From Saccharopolyspora rosea (GTDB lineage Bacteria > Actinomycetota > Actinomycetes > Mycobacteriales > Pseudonocardiaceae): a stretch of DNA of 64,000 nt. The stretch is taken from assembly GCF_025643595.1 (NCBI RefSeq), contig NZ_CP102826.1, positions 3,348,001-3,412,000 on the forward strand, read 5' to 3'. A model generated the notes under the pieces. That model saw nothing but the letters and a program-made list of their open reading frames with translations, was not told where the DNA came from and ran no database searches. Positions 1 through 9,197 of this stretch are shown one piece after another. The position numbers and the translations under genes were made by a program. Positions within the stretch are counted from its first letter, which is position 1. Every line of letters begins with the position of its first letter.

Positions 1-350
1 GACGAGTACTTCTGCTTGCGCTGCAGCAACTTCTCGGTCAGCTCGGACCGGTCCACGCCGAGCGTCTCGGCCGCCGAGTACAGGTACAGGCCGTGGCCTG
101 CCTCGTCCTGCACCTTGGCCAGCAGGATCGCCTTGCGCCGCAGGCTAGGCGCCCGGGTCAGCCAGTTGCCCTCCGGCTGCATGCCGATGATCTCGGAGTG
201 CGCGTGCTGGGCGATCTGGCGCACCAGCGTCTTGCGATAGCCCTCGGGCATCCAGTCGCGGGGTTCGATCCGCTGGTCGTGGGCGATCCGGTCGTCGAAG
301 TGCCGCTGCAGCTCTTCCTCGCCGAGCGGACGTTCCACTGTGGACGTCAT
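1..350 (-). CDS. paaA: Phenylacetyl-CoA epoxidase subunit A, N-terminal part (cut by window edge)
   Basis: This is the catalytic subunit of the multicomponent monooxygenase that turns phenylacetyl-CoA into the ring 1,2-epoxide, the first committed step of the phenylacetate pathway. The visible 116 residues start at an ATG at 350 ([10 protein letters not shown]) and run off the left edge. Di-iron ligand candidates are visible: Glu53 in HSEIIGM and the E-x2-H pair Glu83/His86 in DEAGHG, both typical of PaaA. It begins 2 bases after the paaZ stop, so it is co-transcribed with paaZ. The other epoxidase subunits (paaBCDE) would be expected just outside the window to the left. The family call comes from characteristic sequence and context. 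Confidence 0.93.
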   Translation of the reverse strand, partial: MTSTVERPLGEEELQRHFDDRIAHDQRIEPRDWMPEGYRKTLVRQIAQHAHSEIIGMQPEGNWLTRAPSLRRKAILLAKVQDEAGHGLYLYSAAETLGVDRSELTEKLLQRKQKYS

Positions 351-352
351 GG

Positions 353-2392
353 TCACCCCTCCTCCGTCCGCTTGGCCACCAGCGTGAGCACGTCGTACTT
401 GGCCACCGACTCGCCGTCGGCGTTGGTGACGTCGACGTCCCAGCGGACTTCGCCGTGCGCGGCGTTGACGCGCGGGGTGATCTGCTTGGCCGTCATCGTC
501 ACGGTGAGCTCGTCGCCGGGATAGGTCGGCGTGAGGAACCGCAGGTTCTCCAGTCCGTAGTTGGCCAGCACCGGGCCCGGGTCCGGGTCGACGAACAGGC
601 CCGCGGCGAAGGACACCACCAGGTAGCCGTGCGCGACGCGCCCGTCGAAGAACGGGTTCGCCCGGGCGGCTTCCTCGTCGGTGTGCGCGTAGAAGGTGTC
701 GCCGGTGAACTCGGCGAAGTGCTCGACGTCCGCCAGGGTCACGGTGCGCGGACCCGCGACCACCGTGTCGCCGATGCGCAGGTCCTCCAGGTACTTGCGG
801 AACGGGTGCTCGTCGGTGACGGTGCGCCGGGAACCCGGCACCCACTGCCCGGTGATCGCGCTGAGCACGTCCGGACCGGCCTGGACCGCGGTGCGCTGCA
901 TGTGGTGCAGGACGCCGCGGATGCCGCCCATCTCCTCGCCGCCACCGGCCCGGCCGGGACCTCCGTGCACCAGCGCGGGCAGCGGCGAGCCGTGCCCGGT
1001 GGACTCGCCCGCGTTGTCGCTGTTGAGCACCAGCAGGCGGCCGTGGCGCGACGCGGTGCCGAGGACCACCTCGCGCGCGAACGCCGGGTCCGCGGTGACC
1101 ACGGATCCCGCCAGGCTGCCCTGGCCGCGGCGGGCCAGGTCGATCGCCTGCTCGGTCGTGGTGTAGGGCAGCACGGTGCTGACCGGCCCGAACGCCTCCA
1201 CCTCGTGGGGCTGCGGGCGGTCCGGATCATCGCAGCGCACCAGCAGCGGCGGCAGGAACGCGCCGCGGTCGGGATCGGCATCGACCAGGTCGAACCGGTC
1301 CGGGTCGCCGTGCACCAGCGTGCCGGCCTCCAGCAGGGACTTCAGCGAGCGGCGGACCTCCTCGCGCTGCTCCAGGCTGGCCAACGCGCCCATCCGCACC
1401 TCGGACAACGCCGGATTGCCGACGGTGACGCGCTCCAGCCGCCGGACCGCCGCCTCAACCACGTCGTCGACGCGGTGGGCCGGGACCAGTGCGCGGCGGA
1501 TCGCGGTGCACTTCTGCCCCGCCTTGACGGTCATCTCGGTGACCAGCTGCTTGACGAACAGCTCGAACTCCGCACCGCCGGGTTCGGCGTCCGGGCCGAG
1601 GATCGAGCAGTTCAGCGAGTCCGCCTCGACGTTGAACCGCACCGAACCGGCGAGCACCGCCGGGTGCGCGCGCAGCCGGCGACCGGTGGCCGCCGACCCG
1701 GTGAACGACACCACGTCCTGGTCGGTGACGTGGTCGAGCAGATCACCCGCGCTGCCGCAGACGAGCTGCAGCGCGCCCTCCGGCAGCAGGCCGGAGCCGA
1801 TCATCAGCTCCACCAGCCGGTGCGTGAGGTAGGCGGTCTGGCTGGCGGGTTTGACGAGGGTGGGCATCCCGGCCAGGAAGGCCGGCGCGAACTTCTCCAG
1901 CGGACCCCACACCGGGAAGTTGAACGCGTTGATCTGCACCGCCACGCCCTGCAACGGGGTGCAGACGTGCTGACCGACGAACGTGCCACCCTTGCCGAGC
2001 GGCTCCACCGCGCCGTCGACGTAGACCGTGTCGTTGGGCAGTTCGCGCCGCCCCTTGCTGGAGTACCCGAACAGCACCCCGATGCCGCCGTCGACGTCGA
2101 ACGCGGAATCGCCCTTCGTGGCCCCGGTGCGCGTCGACAGCGCGTACAGCTCCTCGCGGTGCTCGCGCAGGTGCGACGCGAGCGCCTTGAGCAGCGCCGC
2201 GCGCTGGTGGAAGGTCAGTTCCGCCAGCGCCGGACCGCCGCGCGTGCGCCCGTGGTCGAGCGCGGCCGCCATGTCGATCCCCGCCGAGGAGATCCGCGCG
2301 ACCTCCTCACCGGTCACGGCGTCGTGCAGCGGTGCCCCCTCGTCCGAGGGCACCCGCCACTCACCGCCGACGTAGCTGCGCAGGGCTGCCAT
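353..2392 (-). CDS. paaZ: Bifunctional oxepin-CoA hydrolase / 3-oxo-5,6-dehydrosuberyl-CoA semialdehyde dehydrogenase
   Basis: PaaZ opens the oxepin-CoA ring and oxidises the resulting aldehyde to 3-oxo-5,6-dehydrosuberyl-CoA. The 679-residue protein has the two-part layout of the family. An aldehyde dehydrogenase domain (about residues 1-510) carries Glu256 (NVEADS) and Cys295 (AGQKCT). A C-terminal MaoC-like hydratase domain (about 530-675) carries the GDTFYAHTD motif. The catalytic residues fall at the same numbers as I recall for the E. coli enzyme, which supports the ATG at 2392. That ATG is also preceded by GAGGAGG. The reading frame stays open upstream to 2458, but that extension would cover the operator region. 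The first gene of the leftward paa operon. Confidence 0.95.
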   Translation of the reverse strand: MAALRSYVGGEWRVPSDEGAPLHDAVTGEEVARISSAGIDMAAALDHGRTRGGPALAELTFHQRAALLKALASHLREHREELYALSTRTGATKGDSAFDVDGGIGVLFGYSSKGRRELPNDTVYVDGAVEPLGKGGTFVGQHVCTPLQGVAVQINAFNFPVWGPLEKFAPAFLAGMPTLVKPASQTAYLTHRLVELMIGSGLLPEGALQLVCGSAGDLLDHVTDQDVVSFTGSAATGRRLRAHPAVLAGSVRFNVEADSLNCSILGPDAEPGGAEFELFVKQLVTEMTVKAGQKCTAIRRALVPAHRVDDVVEAAVRRLERVTVGNPALSEVRMGALASLEQREEVRRSLKSLLEAGTLVHGDPDRFDLVDADPDRGAFLPPLLVRCDDPDRPQPHEVEAFGPVSTVLPYTTTEQAIDLARRGQGSLAGSVVTADPAFAREVVLGTASRHGRLLVLNSDNAGESTGHGSPLPALVHGGPGRAGGGEEMGGIRGVLHHMQRTAVQAGPDVLSAITGQWVPGSRRTVTDEHPFRKYLEDLRIGDTVVAGPRTVTLADVEHFAEFTGDTFYAHTDEEAARANPFFDGRVAHGYLVVSFAAGLFVDPDPGPVLANYGLENLRFLTPTYPGDELTVTMTAKQITPRVNAAHGEVRWDVDVTNADGESVAKYDVLTLVAKRTEEG

Positions 2393-2460
2393 GCACCCCG
2401 ACCTCCTCAGTGGATCTCGGCCGTCGACCCGACCGCGGATCTCGCGACCACGACTCATTT

Positions 2461-2482
2461 ACTGACCGTTCGTTCGGTTACG
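2461..2482. promoter_or_regulatory. Candidate PaaR operator 1 (paaZ side)
   Basis: A near-palindrome centred on GACCGTTCGTTCGGT. It fits the inner part, ACCGNNCGNNCGGT, of the operator I recall for the TetR-family PaaR of corynebacteria. It lies 69 bases upstream of the paaZ start, in the gap between the divergent paaZ and paaI genes. Operator identity is inferred from the match and from the TetR gene at 4426-5088. Confidence 0.6.
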
Positions 2483-2599
2483 TTAGCACCGGAACGCGCT
2501 GCGGCAACAGAACACGACCAGATGAAAATCTCCCTGGAACGACTCAGAAAACGCCGCCCTGGTACACCCTTGACAGCATCCACCGGCACTGGATTAATT

Positions 2600-2621
2600 A
2601 CCGACTGTTCGTTCAGGACGA
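2600..2621. promoter_or_regulatory. Candidate PaaR operator 2 (paaI side)
   Basis: A second, weaker copy of the same motif (ACCGACTGTTCGTTCAG) lies 13 bases before the paaI start. It shares the GTTCGTTC centre with the copy at 2461-2482 and keeps only part of the right half. Two sites in one divergent gap would let one regulator control both operons. Confidence 0.45.
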
Positions 2622-2633
2622 GGCGGTGGAGCT

Positions 2634-3065
2634 GTGAACGACACCGGAACCGCAGCGCGGCGGGACCCGGCCAGGGTCATGTTCGACGACGACCGCGCCT
2701 CCCGGGCGCTGGGCATCGAACTCCTCGACACCGCGCCCGGAGGCGCCCGCGCCCGGATGCGGATCACCGACGCGATGGTCAACGGGCACGGCATCGCCCA
2801 CGGCGGCTACATCTTCCTGCTCGCGGACACGGCGTTCGCCTGCGCGTGCAACGGGCACGGGCCGACCACCGTGGCGGCCGGCGCGGACATCACCTTCGTC
2901 CGCTCCGCCCGGTGCGGCGACGTGCTCGTCGCCCGCGCCGAGGAACGGGTGCGGTACGGCCGCAGCGGGATCTACGACGTCTCGGTGCACCGCGGCGACG
3001 AGCTGATCGCCGAGTTCCGGGGCCACAGCCGCACGCTCAGAAACGCCGAGGGAGCCGACTCATGA
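2634..3065 (+). CDS. paaI: Hydroxyphenylacetyl-CoA thioesterase PaaI
   Basis: A hotdog-fold thioesterase of 143 residues, thought to rescue the phenylacetate pathway by hydrolysing stalled CoA thioesters. The PaaI signature NGHGIAHGGYIF and the following helix residue LLAD are visible at about residues 47-62. The GTG start at 2634 follows a GGTGGAG sequence; an ATG at 2680 would still keep the whole fold. Its stop overlaps the paaK start (ATGA), which points to translational coupling. Confidence 0.9.
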   Translation: MNDTGTAARRDPARVMFDDDRASRALGIELLDTAPGGARARMRITDAMVNGHGIAHGGYIFLLADTAFACACNGHGPTTVAAGADITFVRSARCGDVLVARAEERVRYGRSGIYDVSVHRGDELIAEFRGHSRTLRNAEGADS

Positions 3066-4399
3066 CAGGCACCGCGCGACCGACGACCCCGCGCCGGTTC
3101 GGCACCGCACCGCCGCCCGCCGACCTCGACCCCGCCGAGCGGTTCTCCGCCGACGAACTCGCCGCGGTGCAGCTGGAACGCCTGCGGAGCACGCTGCGCC
3201 GCGCCTACGACAACGTCGAGGCGTACCGCCGCCGGTTCGACGAGGCCGGGGTGCACCCGGACGACTGCCGGAGCCTCGCCGACCTCGCGGCGTTCCCGTT
3301 CACCACCAAGCGGGACCTGCGCGACAACTACCCGTTCGGGATGTTCGCCGTGCCCTCCGAGCAGGTGCGCCGGCTGCACGCCTCCAGCGGCACCACCGGC
3401 AAGCCGACCGTGGTCGGCTACACCGACCACGACCTGCAGGTCTGGGCGCAGGTCGTGGCCCGCTCGATCCGCGCGGCGGGCGGGCGGCCCGGGCACAAGG
3501 TGCACGTCTCCTACGGCTACGGGCTGTTCACCGGCGGGCTGGGCGCGCACTACGGCGCGGAACGGCTGGGGTGCACGGTCATCCCGGCCTCCGGTGGCAT
3601 GACCGCCCGCCAGGTGCAGGTGATCCAGGACCTGCGGCCGGATATCATCATGGTCACGCCGTCCTACATGCTCACCCTCGTCGACGAGTTCGAGCGCCAG
3701 GGCATCGACCCGCGCAGCACCTCGCTGCGCATCGGGATCTTCGGCGCCGAGCCGTGGACCGAGGGGATGCGCGCGGAGATCGAGGAACGGCTCGACATCG
3801 ACGCGGTCGACATCTACGGGCTGTCCGAGGTGATGGGTCCTGGTGTGGCCATGGAGTGCGTCGAGACCAAGGACGGCCCGCACATCTGGGAGGACCACTT
3901 CTACCCGGAGATCATCGACCCGATCACCGGCGAGGTGCTGCCCGAGGGCGCCGAGGGCGAGCTGGTGTTCACCTCGCTGACCAAGCAGGCGATGCCGATC
4001 ATCCGCTACCGCACCCGCGACCTGACCCGGCTGCTGCCGGGCACCGCGCGCCCGATGCGCCGGATGGACCGGATCACCGGCCGCAGCGACGACATGATCG
4101 TCCTGCGCGGGGTGAACGTCTATCCCACGCAGATCGAGGAGCTGGTGCTGCGCACCGACGGGATGTCGCCGCACTTCCAGCTGGTGCTCAGCCGCGAGGG
4201 GCGGATGGACCGGATGGCGGTGCGCGTCGAAGCCCGCGCCGACTGCCCGGGCGTGCGGCGCGAGCCGGCCGCGGCGGAGCTGACCAGGGCGATCAAGGAC
4301 GCCGTGGGCGTCACCGCCGAGGTGACCGTGGTGGACCCGGATACCCTGGAACGCTCGGTCGGCAAGCTGCGCCGCATCGTGGACCGGCGCGACCGCTGA
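3062..4399 (+). CDS. paaK: Phenylacetate-CoA ligase
   Basis: AMP-forming ligase of 445 residues that activates phenylacetate with ATP and CoA, the entry step of the pathway. The adenylate-forming signature SSGTTGKPT is at about residues 117-125, with downstream motifs YGLSEVMGPG and RTRDLTRL and the C-terminal lid domain. Length is normal for PaaK. The start overlaps the paaI stop by 4 bases. Confidence 0.95.
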   Translation: MTGTARPTTPRRFGTAPPPADLDPAERFSADELAAVQLERLRSTLRRAYDNVEAYRRRFDEAGVHPDDCRSLADLAAFPFTTKRDLRDNYPFGMFAVPSEQVRRLHASSGTTGKPTVVGYTDHDLQVWAQVVARSIRAAGGRPGHKVHVSYGYGLFTGGLGAHYGAERLGCTVIPASGGMTARQVQVIQDLRPDIIMVTPSYMLTLVDEFERQGIDPRSTSLRIGIFGAEPWTEGMRAEIEERLDIDAVDIYGLSEVMGPGVAMECVETKDGPHIWEDHFYPEIIDPITGEVLPEGAEGELVFTSLTKQAMPIIRYRTRDLTRLLPGTARPMRRMDRITGRSDDMIVLRGVNVYPTQIEELVLRTDGMSPHFQLVLSREGRMDRMAVRVEARADCPGVRREPAAAELTRAIKDAVGVTAEVTVVDPDTLERSVGKLRRIVDRRDR

Positions 4400-4425
4400 T
4401 CGATCGACTGCGATACTCCGGACCC

Positions 4426-5088
4426 ATGCAGGGCAACGCGGGACGAGGGAATCGCCGAGGCAGGCCGGGTTACGACCTCGGGCGGCTGCTGGACGTCTCG
4501 GTGCGGGTGTTCAACGAACGCGGGTACGAGGGCACCAGCATGGAGGACCTCTCGCACCGCCTGGGCATCACCAAGTCCGCGATCTACCACCACGTCTCGG
4601 GCAAGGACGAGCTGCTGCGGCTGGGCGTGAACCGGGCGATGGACGCGCTGTTCGCCGTCGTCGAGGAGGAGCCGTCGCGCACCGGCAGCGCCATCGACCG
4701 GCTTGAGCACGTCGTGCGCCGCTCGGTCGAGGTCCTGGTCGGTGAGCTGCCGTTCGTCACCCTGCTGCTGCGGGTGCGCGGCAACACCCGCGTGGAGCGC
4801 CAGGCGCTGGCCCGGCGCCGGGAATTCGACCGCATCGTCAGCGACCTCGTCGCCCAGGCCGAGGCCGAGGGCAGCATCCGCCCGGACGTCGACCCGGCGC
4901 TGACCAGCAGGCTGCTGTTCGGCATGGTGAACTCGATCATCGAGTGGTACCGGCCGACCCGCGGGTTGCGGGCCGAGGAGGTCGCCGACGCGGTCACCAA
5001 GATCGCCTTCGACGGACTGCGGGCCGGCCCGCGCTCGGGCCCGGTCGAGAATTCTCACGATTCCGCGTCATCGACGGCGTCCACGTGA
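4426..5088 (+). CDS. paaR: TetR-family regulator, probable PaaR
   Basis: A 220-residue TetR-type repressor with an N-terminal helix-turn-helix (about residues 20-60, with TSMEDLSHRLGITKSAIYHH). It also has a C-terminal ligand-sensing domain. It lies 26 bases downstream of paaK in the same direction. By analogy with characterised PaaR proteins it should repress the paa genes until phenylacetyl-CoA is made, acting at the operator candidates at 2461 and 2600. No strong ribosome binding site precedes the ATG. The polar C-terminal tail (after about residue 200) looks disordered. Gene symbol is by context. Confidence 0.8.
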   Translation: MQGNAGRGNRRGRPGYDLGRLLDVSVRVFNERGYEGTSMEDLSHRLGITKSAIYHHVSGKDELLRLGVNRAMDALFAVVEEEPSRTGSAIDRLEHVVRRSVEVLVGELPFVTLLLRVRGNTRVERQALARRREFDRIVSDLVAQAEAEGSIRPDVDPALTSRLLFGMVNSIIEWYRPTRGLRAEEVADAVTKIAFDGLRAGPRSGPVENSHDSASSTAST

Positions 5089-5271
5089 GTCCCCCTCGCG
5101 TGGGCGGTCTGGAGCGCCCACCCGCGCGCGGAACGCAGAGGGGATTGCGCGCGCGGTAGCGCCGCCGGCCGCACCGGGGATGTGGGATGCGGTCGGCGGC
5201 CCCCTTGGTGACCGTTCAACTAACACTGTTAAGGTCGTCGGGCCGCCGCACCACCCCCTCGTGCGGCGAAG

Positions 5272-5310
5272 GACGCCCAGGGCTTGGACCCCCAGCAAGC
5301 CCTGGGCGTC
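5272..5310. terminator. 15-bp perfect stem-loop, possible terminator of the paaIKR operon
   Basis: The arms GACGCCCAGGGCTTG and CAAGCCCTGGGCGTC pair perfectly around a 9-base loop. It sits 183 bases after the paaR stop. There is no T-run after it, which is common for actinomycete terminators, so it could also be a processed RNA structure or a repeat element. Confidence 0.45.
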
Positions 5311-5537
5311 GTCCACTCCGCCGGGAATCTTGACGAAATCGCCGACAACTCGGGCTGTACCGGCGGAATCCTCATCGTGTGGGTGACAAAAGCCCCCTGC
5401 GATCTCACCTGCGGCCCGCTTACGCTCCTGCGGTGTGACCGCCGCCGAACAGCGGTCGCACCGGCGGAACACTCTGAAACCTGGGGACGACCACCGCTCG
5501 CAGGAGCATCCGACATCACCGGCGACTGGGGTGAGAC

Positions 5538-5562
5538 CCGGTCGGTGCCGAGCACCGACCGG
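5538..5562. other. 11-bp perfect hairpin upstream of the 5656 gene
   Basis: CCGGTCGGTGC and GCACCGACCGG pair perfectly around a 3-base loop, 93 bases before the start at 5656. It could be a leader RNA structure or a weak terminator. The sequence alone does not decide. Confidence 0.35.
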
Positions 5563-5655
5563 ACGAGCCGGTGACCGCGCACCACCTCGCGGCGATCGGC
5601 GACGTTCCGCCCGGCGCTCGCAACGCATCGAAACGGGCCGATCTTGGAGGCGATC

Positions 5656-6288
5656 GTGTCACGTCAGGAACCCATCGCCCGTGCCTTCCTCCGCTACCTC
5701 TACGAGGACAACCACTTCCGCCCGGAAGTCGCCGGTTTCTTCGACAGCGCACGGGCTTCCGCGCTGTCCCCGCCTCCGACCTGGGAGGAACTCGGCGAGG
5801 TGGTGCGCACGCTGCGCGAGCACGAGCTGATCGCCACCAGCGACGCGGAGTCGCGGGGAGTCCCGACGCGGGCCGGGCTCACCGGCTCCGGGCTGATCTG
5901 CGCCGGACACCACGGAGGCGACGTCAACGCCTGGGCGCGCAGCTCCCGGGCGGTCGCGGTGCTCGACGACCCGGAGGTGCCCGCACAGACCGGCGCCGAG
6001 CCGGTGATCGCCGACACGCCGAGTTTCGCCGGACTCGCCCGGGTGGCGCGCGTCGTGCTGCTCACCCTTCCCACGGTGCACGCCCGTTACGGCGAGACCG
6101 TCGAGATCGAACGGACCGCGCAGGAGCTGTGCGAGGCGACCCAGCAGGAGCGGCCGGATCCGCGCCGGGTCCGACTGCTCGCCCGGGGACTGCGCGCCAC
6201 GCTGACCACGGGCACGGTGGCCAACACCCTCGGCGTCGTCCTGCTCGACGGGCTGGACGAGGCGATGCAGGAGGCCGGCGTGACCTGA
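5656..6288 (+). CDS. Hypothetical protein (210 aa)
   Basis: Not recognised. The GTG start at 5656 is preceded by GGAGG at 8 bases spacing (the frame is open from a TTG at 5644). The product is 210 residues, mixed charged and helical, soluble, with no signal peptide, membrane segment, metal motif or repeat that I can see. Codon use looks normal for the window. Its neighbours (paaR upstream, phytoene synthase downstream) give no functional hint. Confidence 0.75.
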   Translation: MSRQEPIARAFLRYLYEDNHFRPEVAGFFDSARASALSPPPTWEELGEVVRTLREHELIATSDAESRGVPTRAGLTGSGLICAGHHGGDVNAWARSSRAVAVLDDPEVPAQTGAEPVIADTPSFAGLARVARVVLLTLPTVHARYGETVEIERTAQELCEATQQERPDPRRVRLLARGLRATLTTGTVANTLGVVLLDGLDEAMQEAGVT

Positions 6289-6290
6289 TG

Positions 6291-6301
6291 TCCACTGTGG
6301 A
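6291..6301. repeat. Copy of the TCCACTGTGGA palindrome
   Basis: An 11-base perfect palindrome just after the stop at 6288, one of at least five TCCACNGTGGA copies noted in the window (see findings). Confidence 0.55.
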
Positions 6302-6371
6302 CCACGTGACCGGGTTCACCGTGACGACGTCCCTGCGCACGACCCCGCACCCGGTGTGCTGAGATTCGGCT

Positions 6372-7334
6372 ATGCACACCGGGACCGGGCTGAGGATCCA
6401 CCGCGAGCTCGACGCCGCGGGCATCCGGCGCCCGGACCTGCGCAGCGCGTACCGGATGTGCCGCGAGCTCAACGCCGCGCACGGGCGCACCTACTTCCTG
6501 GCGACCCGCCTGCTGACCCCGGCGCAGCGGCCCGCGGTGCACGCCCTGTACGGCTTCGCGCGGTGGGTCGACGACATCGTGGACGACTGGTCCACCGCAG
6601 ACAAGCAGGAGGCGCTGGAGCGGCTCGACCAGCGACTGCGGACCGCGCTGGCGACCGGGCACAGCGACCACCCGATCCTGGCCGCGCTGGTCGACACCGT
6701 CACCCGGCACGGCCTCGACCACCGGTTGTTCGGCGACTTCATGACGTCGATGCGGATGGACCTCAGCGTGCGCGACTACCCCACGCGCGCGTCGCTGGAC
6801 CGCTACGTCCACGGATCTGCCGCCGTGATCGGGCTGCAAGTGCTGCCGGTCCTCGGCACGGTCGGCCCGGCGACCGAGGCCGCTCCGTACGCGGCGGCGC
6901 TGGGCTGCGCGTTCCAGCTGACCAACTTCCTGCGCGACGTCGGCGAGGACCTCGACCGCGACCGCGTGTACCTGCCCGCCGACGAACTCGCCGTGTTCGG
7001 GGTGGACCGCGACCGGCTGGCCTGGTGCCGTCGCACCGGCCGTGCCGACCACCGCGTGCGCAGCGCGCTGGCCGACCAGGTTTCCCGCACGCGCGCGGTG
7101 TACCGCGAGGCCGAACCGGGCATCGCACTGCTGTCCCCGGTGTCGCGTCCGTGCGTGGCGACCGCCCGCACGCTCTACGGGGAGATCCTCGACCGGATCG
7201 TCGAGTCCGGCTACGACGTCTTCCGCCGCCGGGTCGCGGTTCCCGGTGCGCGACGGGTGGGCGTGGCCGCCGCCGCGCTCGGCTCCGCCCTCGCCGCCCG
7301 GGTCCGCCATGGCGCACGCCACTCGGGCGTGTGA
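6372..7334 (+). CDS. crtB: Phytoene/squalene synthase family protein
   Basis: A 320-residue head-to-head prenyl transferase. Both aspartate-rich motifs are present: DDIVD at residues 67-71 and DVGED at 189-193 in the LRDVGEDLDRDRVYLP block, so it should be catalytically competent. Phytoene synthase joins two geranylgeranyl diphosphates; the related squalene/dehydrosqualene synthases use farnesyl diphosphate, and I cannot separate these by eye. No desaturase, cyclase or prenyl transferase gene lies nearby. No ribosome binding site precedes the ATG, so translation may be leaderless. Confidence 0.88.
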   Translation: MHTGTGLRIHRELDAAGIRRPDLRSAYRMCRELNAAHGRTYFLATRLLTPAQRPAVHALYGFARWVDDIVDDWSTADKQEALERLDQRLRTALATGHSDHPILAALVDTVTRHGLDHRLFGDFMTSMRMDLSVRDYPTRASLDRYVHGSAAVIGLQVLPVLGTVGPATEAAPYAAALGCAFQLTNFLRDVGEDLDRDRVYLPADELAVFGVDRDRLAWCRRTGRADHRVRSALADQVSRTRAVYREAEPGIALLSPVSRPCVATARTLYGEILDRIVESGYDVFRRRVAVPGARRVGVAAAALGSALAARVRHGARHSGV

Positions 7335-7424
7335 CCCCGGTACCGACCGGGTATGCGATGTGCGGGACCGCAGGAGTGGTCCGCAGGCCGACGCACAGGG
7401 TGCGGTGGGGAGCTGGGAAAGCAG

Positions 7425-7754
7425 ATGGGCAGCCGGAAACCGTCCTCGCGCTGGCACGAGGTCAGCGCTACCGCCGAGGTGATCGCCCAGGCCGGGCGGC
7501 GGCTGGAGCGCAGCTCGGCACGACTGACGACTGCTCCGGAGGAACTGGCGGCGGCGCGGGACGCGCTGCTCGTGGTGACCGCCGCCGGTGCGCGGCTGGC
7601 CCGGCAGCTGGACATGCTCTCCAACGAGTACGACGCGCCCGGCCTCGTCGAACCGTCCGCGGTGCACATCGCGCTGGACCAGGCGGCCGCGGCTGCCGAG
7701 GACCTCGGCAACTGCACGAAGGTCGCCGCGCAGGCCATCGAGGACGGTGCCTGA
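7425..7754 (+). CDS. Hypothetical protein (109 aa, helical)
   Basis: Not recognised. The ATG at 7425 has a purine-rich stretch (GGGGAGCTGGGAAAG) upstream; the frame also offers an ATG at 7353. The product is alanine-rich and almost wholly helical by composition (for example AEVIAQAGRRLERSSARL and ALDQAAAAAEDLG), like a small coiled-coil or four-helix protein. It has no signal peptide or membrane segment. Confidence 0.65.
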   Translation: MGSRKPSSRWHEVSATAEVIAQAGRRLERSSARLTTAPEELAAARDALLVVTAAGARLARQLDMLSNEYDAPGLVEPSAVHIALDQAAAAAEDLGNCTKVAAQAIEDGA

Positions 7755-7778
7755 CCCGCGCGGCGACCTCCGGAGTTC

Positions 7779-8933
7779 TCACGGCGCCTGGACCACGCCC
7801 GAACCCACGTCGGTCGACAGCAGCGGCAGCCGCCGGGCGGTCGCGCTCAGCCGCGCCCACAGGTCCCAGGAGCGGACCTGGAACTGCTGGGCGTACAGCG
7901 CCGCGACGCCGGAGACGTGCGGCGTGGCCATGCTCGTGCCGCTGAGCTTGCGGTAGCGCTCCGGGCCGGGCCAGCTCGAGTACACGTCCACGCCGGGTCC
8001 GACCACGTCGACCTGCCCGATCTGGTCGACCGTGCCGCTGGAGAAGTCGGCGACCTGCAGCTGCGAGTCGACCGCCCCGACGGCCATGATCGACGGACAG
8101 TTCGCCGGGTGCCCGACGGGTGCGACCACCCCGGCCGAGCGCTGGCTCTCGTTGCCCGACGCCGCGATGATCAGCGTGCCGCGCTGCATGGCGCGCTGCG
8201 CGACCCGCTCGAAGGCGTCGGAGAACGGCTGGCCCGGCTGGGTCGGGGCGCCGAGCGACATCGACACCACCGAGCAACCGTTGGCGATCGCCCACTGGAT
8301 GCCGGACAGGATGCCGCTGTCCGATCCGGACCCGTCGTCCCCGAGCACCTTGCCCGAGTAGATGCTGGCCTGCGAGGCGATTCCGTAGCCCGGTCCGGCC
8401 TGCGAGGTGCGGGGGCCGCACGACGTGCCGGTCACGTGCGTGCCGTGGCCGTGGCCGTCGTGGAACTGGCCCGGCACGAACGTCCCCGTGACGATGTCCC
8501 GCCCGGCGAAGTCCGGGTGCTGCACGTCCAGGCCGGTGTCGAGCACGGCGACCCGGACTCCCTGCCCGGTGGGCGCGCTGCGATCGGCGCGCACCGCCTG
8601 CAGACCCCAGGTGAACTCGCCGTCGGCCGCGGCGGGCTCGCCGATGGCGAAGACGGTGCGTTCCTGCTCGAACGCGGCGATCGGACCGGACTGCCCGACG
8701 GCCTGCTGCAACGCGGTCACCTGGTCCGGTCCGGCGGTGACCAGCGCGACGCCGAGCTCGTGGAGCACGACCCCGTCGGCCGCGCCGAACATCTCGGCTG
8801 GGGAGGCACCCGCGGCGTCCGCGGTGCTGGCGCAGCGGATGCCCGCGATGCGCGTCAGCTCGCGGGATCCGATGATCGTCGCATTGTCCTCCAGCAGAAC
8901 CAGGTAACGTCCGGTTGCCTCGGTGGAAGTCAT
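7779..8933 (-). CDS. Subtilisin-family serine protease without signal peptide (S8)
   Basis: A 384-residue subtilase. The catalytic triad is intact: Asp132 (LDTGLD), His163 (GHGTHV) and Ser334 (SGTSMATPH), plus the oxyanion Asn261 (ASGNES). Residues 1-110 look like an inhibitor-type propeptide region rather than a secretion signal. The ATG at 8933 is supported by GAGGAG at 9 bases; the frame is open to 9158 but that part looks non-coding. With no signal peptide it may act inside the cell or leave by a non-classical route. Confidence 0.9.
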   Translation of the reverse strand: MTSTEATGRYLVLLEDNATIIGSRELTRIAGIRCASTADAAGASPAEMFGAADGVVLHELGVALVTAGPDQVTALQQAVGQSGPIAAFEQERTVFAIGEPAAADGEFTWGLQAVRADRSAPTGQGVRVAVLDTGLDVQHPDFAGRDIVTGTFVPGQFHDGHGHGTHVTGTSCGPRTSQAGPGYGIASQASIYSGKVLGDDGSGSDSGILSGIQWAIANGCSVVSMSLGAPTQPGQPFSDAFERVAQRAMQRGTLIIAASGNESQRSAGVVAPVGHPANCPSIMAVGAVDSQLQVADFSSGTVDQIGQVDVVGPGVDVYSSWPGPERYRKLSGTSMATPHVSGVAALYAQQFQVRSWDLWARLSATARRLPLLSTDVGSGVVQAP

Positions 8934-9197
8934 GATTCGGGCTCCTCGGCACGGTTTCGGCGGGCGGGTGCCCCACCGACCACAGGTGTATCTCGCGTTA
9001 CACTCCGTGACAAGCACCCGGACGGGTAAGTCGCGGTGTCTTCCGTGGCGTTCCGTCCGGGTTCCATCCGGGATTTCCTGCGACACAACACTTTCGAGGT
9101 ACCGCTGCGGAGCGAGATGGCCGGTGCTGCGGCAAGCCGCCGCGCCGATGGCGCACACTGGTCGTAATCACCGCGACGAGTCGACGACGGAGTGGCC

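Larger units (their letters stand above)
5089..5655. other. 567-base intergenic region with two strong hairpins
   Basis: I see no convincing gene here. The short open frames have no good ribosome binding site and no recognisable protein family. The region contains a small symmetric motif (TAACACTGTTA, near 5221), a 15-bp hairpin at 5272-5310 and an 11-bp hairpin at 5538-5562. It is the longest gene-free stretch in the window. Confidence 0.6.

Noticed and set aside
455-4399. A 1,314-codon plus-strand open frame
   Set aside because: It runs antisense to paaZ and then through paaK in the correct frame. Only the part from 3062 is a real gene.
8934-9197. N-terminal extension of the subtilisin up to 9158
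   Set aside because: The extension has no propeptide or signal character, while GAGGAG and ATG at 8933 give a good start.
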